A model generated the notes under the pieces. That model was not told the origin of the DNA. It was given only the letters and a program-made list of their open reading frames with translations, and did no database searches. The position numbers and the translations under genes are program-made. 64,000 bases of DNA from Actinacidiphila sp. DG2A-62 (lineage in GTDB: Bacteria > Actinomycetota > Actinomycetes > Streptomycetales > Streptomycetaceae): positions 2,272,001-2,336,000 of the forward strand of contig NZ_JAYMGI010000002.1 of the NCBI RefSeq assembly GCF_035825295.1. Reading direction: 5' to 3'. This document shows, piece after piece, positions 15,584 through 22,826 of the stretch (position 1 is the first letter of the stretch; each line of letters opens with the position of its first letter).

Positions 15584-16630
15584 CTACGCCGTCGTCACGA
15601 CGATCTTGCCGGGGTTCTCCTGACCCCGCGCCAGGTAACGGTGCGCCTCCACGATGTCGTCCAGGCCGAACACCCGGTCCACCGCGGGGTGCAGGGCGCC
15701 GAAGCGCAGGCCCGCGGTCAGGAACGCCGCGATGCGGCGGACCGCCGCGGGGTCGAGGGTGTGCTCGAAGCTCATGTAGCGGTGCATGGTGAGCGCGCCC
15801 ATGGGATACGGCGCGGGCCGCGGGTCGAGCCAGCCCACCGTGACGAGGGTGCCGGTGATCGGCTTCGCGGCCTTGGCGAGGTCGGCGAGGCCCGGGCCCA
15901 TCACGGGGTCGAGGATGATGTCGACGCCCGGGCCGGCCGCGGCACTTGGGCCGCCGACGCCGCCCGCGCCACCCGCACCACCCGCGCCACCCCCACCGGC
16001 CGTGTGCCGGCGCGCGGCCTCGGCGACGTCCTCCTCGTCGGAGGCGATCACCGCCGCAGCGCCGGCCGCCAGCAGTTCCTTCTTCTTCGCGGCGCTGCGC
16101 GTCACCGCGATCGGCACCGCGCCGATCTGGTTCGCGATCTGGAGGGCCGCGAGGCCGACCGTGCCGGACGCGGCGGTGATCAGGACGTGGTCGCCCGGCC
16201 GCATCCCGGCCTTCTCGACCAGCGCGCCGTACGCGGTGGAGTACGCGACCCACAGCGCCGCGGCGCCGACCGCGTCGAGGCCGGCCGGGCGCGGCACGAT
16301 CCGGGCGGCCGGGAGCACGACGTAATCGGCGTAGGTGCCGCCCGCGGCCATGTCGGGCACCGCGGTGATCAGCACCGGGTCCCCGACCGCGAACCCCTCG
16401 ACGCCCGCGCCGACCGCGTCCACGACGCCCGTCCCCTCGCAGCCCAGCCGCGCGTGCGGCAGCCGCACCGGCCGCGGCCCGGCTCCGGCGCGGGTCAGCT
16501 CGTCCAGCCGGTTGACCGCGAACGCCTCGATCCTGACGCGCACGTCGCCCGGTCCCGGCTCGCCGGCCTCTTCGACGACGTGCAGCACCTCGGGGCCGCC
16601 GGTCTCGTCGAACACGACGACTCGTGGCAT
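15584..16630 (-). CDS. Zinc-independent MDR oxidoreductase (quinone oxidoreductase-like)
   Basis: A 348-residue medium-chain dehydrogenase/reductase. The catalytic domain (NRLDELTRAGAG) lacks the zinc-ligand cysteine cluster, and the Rossmann motif ITAASGTVGLAALQIANQIG is that of NADPH:quinone reductase-like enzymes. After ARRHTAGG an insertion of about 20 Gly/Ala residues (GGAGGAGGAGGVGG) interrupts the cofactor domain at a surface loop. The C-terminus HRYLARGQENPGKIVV is typical. ATG 16630 follows GGGGAG. It probably reduces quinones or alpha,beta-unsaturated carbonyls. A GTAC-N4-GTAC palindrome about 140 bp upstream may be its operator. Confidence 0.9.
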   Translation of the reverse strand: MPRVVVFDETGGPEVLHVVEEAGEPGPGDVRVRIEAFAVNRLDELTRAGAGPRPVRLPHARLGCEGTGVVDAVGAGVEGFAVGDPVLITAVPDMAAGGTYADYVVLPAARIVPRPAGLDAVGAAALWVAYSTAYGALVEKAGMRPGDHVLITAASGTVGLAALQIANQIGAVPIAVTRSAAKKKELLAAGAAAVIASDEEDVAEAARRHTAGGGGAGGAGGAGGVGGPSAAAGPGVDIILDPVMGPGLADLAKAAKPITGTLVTVGWLDPRPAPYPMGALTMHRYMSFEHTLDPAAVRRIAAFLTAGLRFGALHPAVDRVFGLDDIVEAHRYLARGQENPGKIVVTTA

Positions 16631-16768
16631 GGGTGAACTCCCCTTCGTCCGCTGCGGGCGCCCGGCGGGCGCTCGACGTTCGGCTGGTCGCTGGGCGGCG
16701 CGCCGGCCGCTGTCGGCCGTGGTGCGCGTCCGCCGGTCCGCGGTTTCGCGGCCCGTTCCCGATTCTTT

Positions 16769-16780
16769 GTACAGTCGTAC
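16769..16780. promoter_or_regulatory. Candidate operator GTAC-N4-GTAC
   Basis: GTACAGTCGTAC lies in a relatively AT-rich island (16761-16790) and resembles TetR-family sites in front of MDR genes (TAGTACGACTGTAC when read toward the gene). The rest of the 394-bp gap 16631-17024 between the divergent MDR and dhaK genes is plain GC-rich sequence in which I see no gene. Confidence 0.45.
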
Positions 16781-17024
16781 TAGAAAGTCAAGCGCGACCC
16801 GCCGGGGCGGACGCCGATCCGCGGACGCGTCCGTACCGGGGGCGCGGGCGGCAGTCCGCGGACGGGACGGGGCCGGGGGCGGGCCGGGGACGGGTCGGGC
16901 GCGCCGGGTCGTGCCGAAGCGCTGGTCAGGGCCCGTGCCGGGGCCGCCGGGGCCGCGTCCTGTTGCCGGGCTGCTGCGAAGCGCCCAGCATGAGGTTCAG
17001 AGCAGGAGGACAGGAGGTCGCGCC

Positions 17025-18038
17025 GTGAGCCTGTACTTCGCCAACGCGCCCGACGAGCTGGTGGACGACGCCCTGGCTGGTTACGCGCTCGCCCACGCGG
17101 ACGCCGTGCGCTGGGACGAGCGCGACGGTTTCCTGCGGGTCCTGCGGCCCGCACCCGCGCGCAGGGTGGGCCTGGTCTCCGGCGGCGGCTCGGGCCACGA
17201 GCCGCTGCACCTGGGGTATGTCGGCCCCGGCATGCTGGACGCCGCCTGCCCCGGCCGGGTCTTCGCCTCGCCGCACAACCGGCAGGTGCTCGCGGCGGCG
17301 CGCGCGGTCGCCCGCGAGGACGGCGTGCTGCTGCTGGTCAAGAACTACACCGGCGACCGGATCAACTTCGGCATCGCCGCCGAGCGGCTGGCCCACGAGG
17401 GCGTGCGCTGCGGGCGGGTGCTGATCGACGACGACCTGGCCTCGCAGTCCGAGGACTCCGCGGCCGGCCGCCGCGGCACCGGCGCGGCCGTGCTGGTCGA
17501 GAAGATCCTCGGCGCCGCGGCGGACGAGGGGCGCGGCCTGGCGGAGCTGGAGGCCCTCGGGGCGTCGGTCGTCGCCCGCTGCCGGAGCCTGGCCGTCGCC
17601 TCCGCCGCGCACACCTCGCCGGTGACCGGGCAGCCGGCCTTCGCCCTTGACCCCGGCACGCTGGAGTACGGCGTCGGCATCCACGGCGAACGCGCGCGCC
17701 GCACCGTCAGCACGCGCTCGCTGCGGGACCTCGCCGAGGAGATGGTCGGCTCGCTGGGCGACGCGCTCGGCCTGGGCGCCACGTCGCGGCCGATCGTGCT
17801 GGTCAACGGGCTTGGCGGGGTCACCCGGCTGGAGCTGTACGCGGTGCTGCGCGAGGTGGCGCGACTGCTGGACAAGCGCGGCGCGGCCCCGGCGCGCACG
17901 CTGGTCGGCGACTTCGTCACCGCGTTGGACATGCGCGGTTTCTCGGTCACGCTGCTGGACGCGGACGACGAGACGCTGCGGTTGTACGACGCGCCGGCCG
18001 CCGCGCCCGCGTGGCCGGGGCACACCGGCCCGCCGTGA
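17025..18038 (+). CDS. dhaK: Dihydroxyacetone kinase subunit DhaK
   Basis: A 337-residue DhaK, the subunit that holds dihydroxyacetone for phosphorylation to dihydroxyacetone phosphate. The SGGGSGHEPLHLGYVGPGML segment near residues 50-70 is diagnostic. His220 in GVGIHGE corresponds to the histidine that forms the covalent hemiaminal with the substrate. The GTG at 17025 follows AGGAGG and is the best start. dhaL follows 188 bp downstream on the same strand. The ATP- or PTS-derived phosphate would come from DhaL with ADP and, in bacteria, usually a DhaM protein; no dhaM is found next to it, so either a distant DhaM or another donor is used. Confidence 0.95.
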   Translation: MSLYFANAPDELVDDALAGYALAHADAVRWDERDGFLRVLRPAPARRVGLVSGGGSGHEPLHLGYVGPGMLDAACPGRVFASPHNRQVLAAARAVAREDGVLLLVKNYTGDRINFGIAAERLAHEGVRCGRVLIDDDLASQSEDSAAGRRGTGAAVLVEKILGAAADEGRGLAELEALGASVVARCRSLAVASAAHTSPVTGQPAFALDPGTLEYGVGIHGERARRTVSTRSLRDLAEEMVGSLGDALGLGATSRPIVLVNGLGGVTRLELYAVLREVARLLDKRGAAPARTLVGDFVTALDMRGFSVTLLDADDETLRLYDAPAAAPAWPGHTGPP

Positions 18039-18226
18039 CATGCGGGGCCGCGCGATCCGGGCGTGCCCGCGCCTCCCGAGGGCCGCGCGGTCCGGCCGCG
18101 CACCCCGCCCCGAGGCCGCGCGGACCTGCCGCGTCCCCGACTTCCTGACGCCCCGACCTCCCCGTACCGCCGCGCCCGACGCCCCTCCCCCGCGGGGCGT
18201 CGCGCCGCCGACCATCGGAGGTGCCC

Positions 18227-19009
18227 ATGCACCGGACGAACAGCCGAACCGAGCCCGACGCCGCCGCCTTCGCCGGCTTCACCCGGCGCTGGGTGCGGGG
18301 TTTCGCCGACTCCGCGATGGCGACGGAGGCCGAACTGACCGCGCTGGACCAGCAGGTCGGCGACGGCGACTTCGGCACCAATCTGGTGGCCGGGCTGCGG
18401 GCGACGCTGCGGCGGCTGGACGCGCCGGAGTCCGCGGAGGCCACGGCCGACCGCGGCGCCGACGCCCTGTCGGACGCGGCGTCCTCGGCCACCGTGTCCG
18501 CGGCGCCGGCGTCCACGCCCGCGGCCGGACCGGGCGCCGAAGCCGCCGGGCCGCTCCGGGCCGCGGCGGACGCCTTCCTCGACGAGGTCGGCGGCACCAG
18601 CGGTCCGCTGTTCGGGCTGCTCTTCCAGGAGCTGGCGGTGACCGTACGGGCGAAGGGCGCGGAGGCCCCGACCGCGGCGCTGGCGCTCGGCATGAGCAAC
18701 GGCCTCGCGGCGATCCAGCGGGTCGGCGAGGCGGAGGTGGGCGACAAGACGCTGGTCGACGCGCTGGCGCCGGCCGTGGCGACGCTGTCCGCGTCCTGTT
18801 CCGCCGATCCCGGCCGGGCGCTCGCGGAGGCCGCGGAGGCCGCCTGGCAGGGCGTCCGCGCGACCGCCCGCGGCACCGCCCGCCGCGGCCGGGCCAGCTA
18901 CCTCGGCGACCGCGCGGCCGGCGTCCCCGACCCGGGCGCGGTCGGCGTCGCCCTCCTGCTGACCGCGGCGAACACCCCGGCCACCACCCTGCCGCCCCAC
19001 CTCGCCTGA
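18227..19009 (+). CDS. dhaL: Dihydroxyacetone kinase subunit DhaL
   Basis: A 260-residue DhaL, the nucleotide-binding subunit that transfers phosphate to DhaK-bound dihydroxyacetone. The Mg-ADP-binding aspartates are in DQQVGDGDFGTN and the second nucleotide motif is GGTSGPLFG. An insert of about 40 residues rich in Ala and Pro (ADALSDAASSATVSAAPAST) separates the first two motifs and makes the protein longer than the usual 200-210 residues. ATG 18227 follows GGAGG; a GTG at 18221 lies inside the ribosome-binding site. It is co-directional with dhaK and convergent with the HAD phosphatase gene. Confidence 0.94.
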   Translation: MHRTNSRTEPDAAAFAGFTRRWVRGFADSAMATEAELTALDQQVGDGDFGTNLVAGLRATLRRLDAPESAEATADRGADALSDAASSATVSAAPASTPAAGPGAEAAGPLRAAADAFLDEVGGTSGPLFGLLFQELAVTVRAKGAEAPTAALALGMSNGLAAIQRVGEAEVGDKTLVDALAPAVATLSASCSADPGRALAEAAEAAWQGVRATARGTARRGRASYLGDRAAGVPDPGAVGVALLLTAANTPATTLPPHLA

Positions 19010-19264
19010 CCCGCCCCGTCCGCCTGCGGCAGCCGGCACCATCGAACGGGGCGGGAGCCCGGACCCGCGCCCCCGGTCGGCCCGGCGCCGCCGGGAAGGG
19101 GCGCACCGGGCGCGCACGCCCGACCCCGCCCAAGATCGGAGCCACCCACCCGCCGCCAGGCACCGGCGGCACCACGGCGGGCGCGCCCCTCGCGGACGGC
19201 GGACGCGGGCCCGGGGCTGCGGGGCCGAGGGTCGGGGGGCCGAGGGGCCGAGGGGCCGAGGGGA

Positions 19265-19957
19265 TCAGTGGGCCAAGGCCCGGGACTCGCGATGGGTGGC
19301 CCAGGCGGTGACGTCGGGGTCGTCGAGGCGGTCGACCCAGAGATCGGTGGTCGCGGCGACGACGGGTTCGGGGCGGGGGCCGACGCCCAGGACGCGCAGG
19401 CCGGCCCGGACCGCCGCCTGGACGCCGCACGCGGAGTCCTCGACGGCGAGGCTGTGCGCGGGCTTCGCGCCGCACAGGCGGACCGCGGTCAGGTAGACGT
19501 CCGGCGCGGGCTTGGGGCGCACCGCGCTGTCCGGGACCACGATGTGGTCGAAGTACGCGAGCAGCCCGGCGGTGGACAGGCACGTCTCCACCACGTCGGC
19601 CGGGCAGTTGCTGGCGACCGCGAGGGGCGCGAACGCCGCGGCGTGCGCGACCAGTTCGGCCGCGCCGGGCATCGTGACGGGGTCGGCCGCCACGAGCGCG
19701 CGGAAGTGCTCCAGCAGCGCGTCGGTGAGGGCGGCGCCCAGGTCGGGGCGGCCGGCCTCGTCGGCCATGAGCCGGCCGCACTGGGTGTAGTGCACGCCCT
19801 TGGCGCGCTCGGCGAACCCCGGACGCGCGCGCAACCCGTGGTCGCGCAGGGTCAGTTCACGGGCGTCCTGCCAGTGCCGCTCGGTGTCCATGAGCGTGCC
19901 GTCGCAGTCGAAGACGATCGCGTCCGGCGTCCACGACAGCAGCGGCGTCCTGCGCAC
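19265..19957 (-). CDS. HAD family phosphatase (beta-phosphoglucomutase-like)
   Basis: A haloacid-dehalogenase-type hydrolase of about 230 residues. Motif I is VFDCDGTLMDTE, with a C1-type cap following (HWQDARELTLRDHG). Motif II is VASNCP, the motif III lysine lies in RPKPAPDVYL and motif IV is AVEDSACG. It should dephosphorylate a small phosphorylated metabolite. GTG 19957 gives the family-typical N-terminus, but the frame stays open and codon-like for about 500 bp further upstream, through an Ala/Ser/Asp-rich repeat tract, so a much longer form starting near 20575 cannot be excluded. It lies between dhaKL and afsA, which makes it a candidate for the dephosphorylation step in gamma-butyrolactone synthesis (inference). 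Confidence 0.85.
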   Translation of the reverse strand: MRRTPLLSWTPDAIVFDCDGTLMDTERHWQDARELTLRDHGLRARPGFAERAKGVHYTQCGRLMADEAGRPDLGAALTDALLEHFRALVAADPVTMPGAAELVAHAAAFAPLAVASNCPADVVETCLSTAGLLAYFDHIVVPDSAVRPKPAPDVYLTAVRLCGAKPAHSLAVEDSACGVQAAVRAGLRVLGVGPRPEPVVAATTDLWVDRLDDPDVTAWATHRESRALAH

Positions 19958-20043
19958 CGACGCCCTCGGCCGCGCCGCCGAGGACGAGGACGCCGGCGCC
20001 GGCACCGCCGCACCGGAGACGGCACCGGCCGCGGCACCGGAAG

Positions 20044-20115
20044 CCGCGGAGCCGTTCGAGGCCGCCGAGCCGGTCGAGGCCGCGGAGCCGGTCGAGGCCG
20101 CCGAGCCGTTCGAGG
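20044..20115. repeat. Four 18-bp tandem repeats upstream of the HAD core
   Basis: Four units of GCCGCSGAGCCGKTCGAG in tandem. In the HAD frame they encode repeated SAASNG/SAASTG hexapeptides. The 18-bp period keeps every frame open. The stretch 19958-20717 otherwise holds the possible N-terminal extension of the HAD protein and one operator palindrome. Confidence 0.85.
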
Positions 20116-20660
20116 CCGCCGGGTCGACCGCGCTCACCGGCCCGGCCGTGCTCACCGATCCGACCGCGCTCACCGAGTCGACCGAGCCCGCCGGGTCGGC
20201 CGGACCCGCGCCGCCGGCGCGTTCCGCCGCGCCGTCCGCGGCGTCCGCGCCGTCCGCGCCCGCGGGATGCGCCGGGTCCGGGTCCTCCGCGGAGCCCGCC
20301 GCGTCCGGGCGGGCCGCGTGGTCCGCGCACTGCGCGGACTGGTCGCACCGCGCCGCATCGGTCGGCGTCGGGGCCGGCGCGGAGGCCGGCTCCGCGCCCT
20401 GCTGCGCCGCGGACTGCGCCGAGACCGCGCGGGCGGAAAGCCGCGAGGGGAGGGGAAAGGGGATGACTGGGCCATGGGGGAATTCCGTTCGGGGAATGCC
20501 GGAGCACACGGATGGGGAACGCCCGTGTGCTCCGGCGGCGAGGCGGCCCGCACGCCGTCGCGAAGCCGGGGACATGCCGGTGGACGCGCGCGGCGCCGGG
20601 CTCCGGCCACCGCCGGGCGCCGCCGCGCACCCGCGGCGGGAGCCCCGGCGCCACCCGGAA

Positions 20661-20681
20661 CATAACGATCGCTACGTTATG
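20661..20681. promoter_or_regulatory. Operator-like palindrome CATAACG-N7-CGTTATG
   Basis: Perfect 7-bp arms (CATAACG at 20661-20667, CGTTATG at 20675-20681) in an AT-richer island between the afsA stop codon and the long HAD frame. Size and symmetry suit a TetR-family protein. It would control a minus-strand transcript toward the HAD gene. Confidence 0.6.
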
Positions 20682-20717
20682 GACCGTGACGTACCGTCGT
20701 CAAGCAACTGCGGTCCG

Positions 20718-21842
20718 TCACACGGCGTGTCGGCCGTAGCCGAGGACGCCGTACGCGGTCGCGACGCCGCCCTGCCGGACCCGGAAGACGAGGGTGCGGT
20801 CGTGCGGCACGGCCTCCACGACGGCCGCCGGTTCGTACTCGGTGAACCGCACCGCGGCCATCCGCCCGTTCAGCGGTCGCAGCAGCTCGCCGCCGCTCGC
20901 CGCCGCCGCGGCCTGGCGCGCCGCCTCCAGCAGCACCATGCCGGGCACGTGGTCGCTCGGGTGATCGAAGAAGAACGGTTGCCGCAGGTCAGCGGGCTCG
21001 ACGGTGAGCCCGCCGGCCCGCCGGGCGATCAGTACGTCACCGCCGCGGGCGACGCCGAGGAGCGCGGGCGCGGGGCGCCCGGCGGGGTCGGGCGGCGTGC
21101 GCCGGGCGTGCAGCAGACCGCCGCGCACGGCGGCGTAGCGCTCGGCGGACAGGAACCTCGCGCCGCCGCCCGCGGTGGCGAAGAGCCGACCGCCGGCGCG
21201 CAGCGCGACCGTCAACCGCAACGCGGCCAGTCCCCCGTCCGGGCGGTAGTGCGGGTCTGTCACCCGTATGGAGCAACCGACCTCGGTGCCGCCGTGGCCG
21301 GCGAGCGGCTCGCCGCCGGGGCGCAGCGCGAAGAAGAGGTCGTCGATGAGCAACTGGGCGGTGGGCGGCACGCCGTACCACCGCAGCGGCAGGTAGATGC
21401 CGAGCTGCCGCAGCGTCTCCACGACCAGCAGCGGGCTGTGCAGGTCGCCGCCTTCGGCGGGGAAGGTCGCGTGCGAGCGCGGCCAGAAGGCCGCGGCCCG
21501 GAACAGCCCCGCGCCGCCGACCTCGCCCCCGTCGCCGCGGCCCTCGCCGGGACTCCCGCCGACGCCGCCGGCGCCGACCGCGCGGACGTCGGTCAGCAGC
21601 ACCTCCGCGGGCGAGGTCCGGTGCACCAGCGCGCGCGGCACGGTCCGCGACCAGCTCAGCCCCGCGTCGAGGTCCACGCGCAGGCCCGCACCAGGGCCCG
21701 CGCCGGGGCCCGCGCCGGGGCCCGCGTCACGGCCCGTGCCGTCATCCGCGCCGTCATCCGCGCCGCGGTCCGCGCCGTCGTGCGCGCCACCGCGATCCGC
21801 GTCGTCGTTCGGGACGGCCGGACCGTCGACCGAATTCCTCAT
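20718..21842 (-). CDS. AfsA/ScbA-type gamma-butyrolactone synthase
   Basis: A protein of the A-factor biosynthesis family, which condenses a beta-ketoacyl-ACP with dihydroxyacetone phosphate to begin gamma-butyrolactone signal synthesis. It has two hot-dog AfsA repeats: the first around RALVHRTSPAEVLLTDVRA and FWPRSHATFPAEGGD, the second around FFFDHPSDHVPGMVLLEAAR. The ATG at 21842 gives 374 residues; the first 60 or so are an unusual Asp/Gly/Ala-rich extension with GAGP repeats, and no clear ribosome-binding site precedes the start, so it may begin elsewhere. It is divergent from an ArpA/ScbR-type receptor gene, the classical arrangement for this signalling system. Confidence 0.9.
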   Translation of the reverse strand: MRNSVDGPAVPNDDADRGGAHDGADRGADDGADDGTGRDAGPGAGPGAGPGAGLRVDLDAGLSWSRTVPRALVHRTSPAEVLLTDVRAVGAGGVGGSPGEGRGDGGEVGGAGLFRAAAFWPRSHATFPAEGGDLHSPLLVVETLRQLGIYLPLRWYGVPPTAQLLIDDLFFALRPGGEPLAGHGGTEVGCSIRVTDPHYRPDGGLAALRLTVALRAGGRLFATAGGGARFLSAERYAAVRGGLLHARRTPPDPAGRPAPALLGVARGGDVLIARRAGGLTVEPADLRQPFFFDHPSDHVPGMVLLEAARQAAAAASGGELLRPLNGRMAAVRFTEYEPAAVVEAVPHDRTLVFRVRQGGVATAYGVLGYGRHAV

Positions 21843-21946
21843 ATAAAAAGGGAAACTCGCATTCGCGTTTTCCGCACCCGCATCATGTCCGCACCATGTC
21901 CGTCGTGTTACCGAAGCGGCCCGCCGACCCGCTACATTGCTGCCCG

Positions 21947-21952
21947 TTGACA
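21947..21952 (+). promoter_or_regulatory. Possible -35 box of the receptor gene
   Basis: TTGACA lies 67 bp before the receptor start codon, in the 176-bp spacer between afsA and the receptor. No convincing -10 box was found at the right distance. I looked for a classical autoregulatory element (ARE) in this spacer and did not find a clear match. Confidence 0.3.
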
Positions 21953-22018
21953 CAGGGCCTTCGGTGGCTCCCGGCGAATCGGGCGGCTTTCGGCGGCGGG
22001 CGGAATGGCGGAGTGGAC

Positions 22019-22672
22019 GTGCAGGAACGGGCCGAGGCGACGCGCAGGTATCTGGTGGAGGCCGCGGCGCGGCTCTTCGACGAGCGCGGCTACGCGGGGA
22101 CCAGCATCAGCGACATCAGCGCGCGGTCGGGCCGCACCAGCGGCGCGATCTACTTCCACTTCGACAGCAAGGAACAGCTCGCGCTCGCCGTGGTCGAGGC
22201 GACGTACGCGACCTGGCCCGCCCTGATCGCGCAGGTCAGGGCGCTGCCCGTGTCGGCGCTCGAAAAGCTGGTGGCGCTGAGCTTCGCGGTGGCGCGCACC
22301 TTCCGCGACGACGTGGTGGTGCGGGCCGGCTCGCGGCTGTGGATGGAGCGCAAGGCCATCGAGGCGCCGGTGCCGGCCGCGTTCGGCGCCTGGATCGAGA
22401 CGGTGACCGCGCTGCTGCGCGAGGCGGGGGCCGAGGGGGACCTGGCCGCGGGCGTCGCGCCGGACACCGCGGCGCTCACCGTGGTCTATGCGTTCTTCGG
22501 CCTGCACACGGTGTCCGACGCGATGGACGGGCGGGCGCTCATCGAGGACCGGCTGCACGAGATGTGGCTGGTGCTGCTGGCCGCGCTGCAGCCCGGCCCG
22601 GCCGCCGCCGACATGCTGGTACGCGCCCGCGCCGCGCTCGCGGGACCGGCCCCCGTCCCGCTTCCGGCCTGA
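22019..22672 (+). CDS. ArpA/ScbR-like gamma-butyrolactone receptor (TetR family)
   Basis: A TetR-family protein of 217 residues, the length of butyrolactone receptors. The N-terminus AAARLFDERGYAGTSISDIS and the HTH end TSGAIYFHFDSKEQLALAVV closely resemble ArpA, ScbR and BarA. The segment DDVVVRAGSRLWMER matches the receptor-type ligand domain. GTG 22019 has GCGGAG at 5 bp; GTG 22013 is an alternative. It is divergent from an afsA homologue, so it is expected to bind DNA until the diffusible lactone releases it. Pseudo-receptors that bind antibiotics look similar and cannot be excluded from sequence alone. Confidence 0.87.
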   Translation: MQERAEATRRYLVEAAARLFDERGYAGTSISDISARSGRTSGAIYFHFDSKEQLALAVVEATYATWPALIAQVRALPVSALEKLVALSFAVARTFRDDVVVRAGSRLWMERKAIEAPVPAAFGAWIETVTALLREAGAEGDLAAGVAPDTAALTVVYAFFGLHTVSDAMDGRALIEDRLHEMWLVLLAALQPGPAAADMLVRARAALAGPAPVPLPA

Positions 22673-22736
22673 CCGCACCGGCCCCGCGGGCCCGTCACCC
22701 GGCTACGCGCGCACGCCGCGGAGGCCGCCACCGGCG

Positions 22737-22770
22737 CGCGTAGATCTCACGCGTAGATCTCACGCGTAGT
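22737..22770. repeat. 13-bp tandem repeat CGCGTAGATCTCA, 2.6 copies
   Basis: Two perfect copies (22737-22749, 22750-22762) and a partial third, 57 bp before the PP2C start. They include direct copies of TAGATCT and could be part of a promoter or operator. Confidence 0.6.
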
Positions 22771-22826
22771 TCTGCGGCCGGATCGGCTGTGCGAGCAATG
22801 TGGGCATTCGTGCTATTCAATGAAGT

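Noticed and set aside
19800..21950. 716-codon plus-strand open frame across the HAD and AfsA genes
   Set aside because: It lies opposite two genes with clear domains, has no recognisable domain itself and no ribosome-binding site. It is a GC-driven shadow.
21843..22012. Autoregulatory element (ARE) for the butyrolactone receptor
   Set aside because: No convincing match to the inverted ANAC-ACCGG-type consensus was found; reported only as absent.
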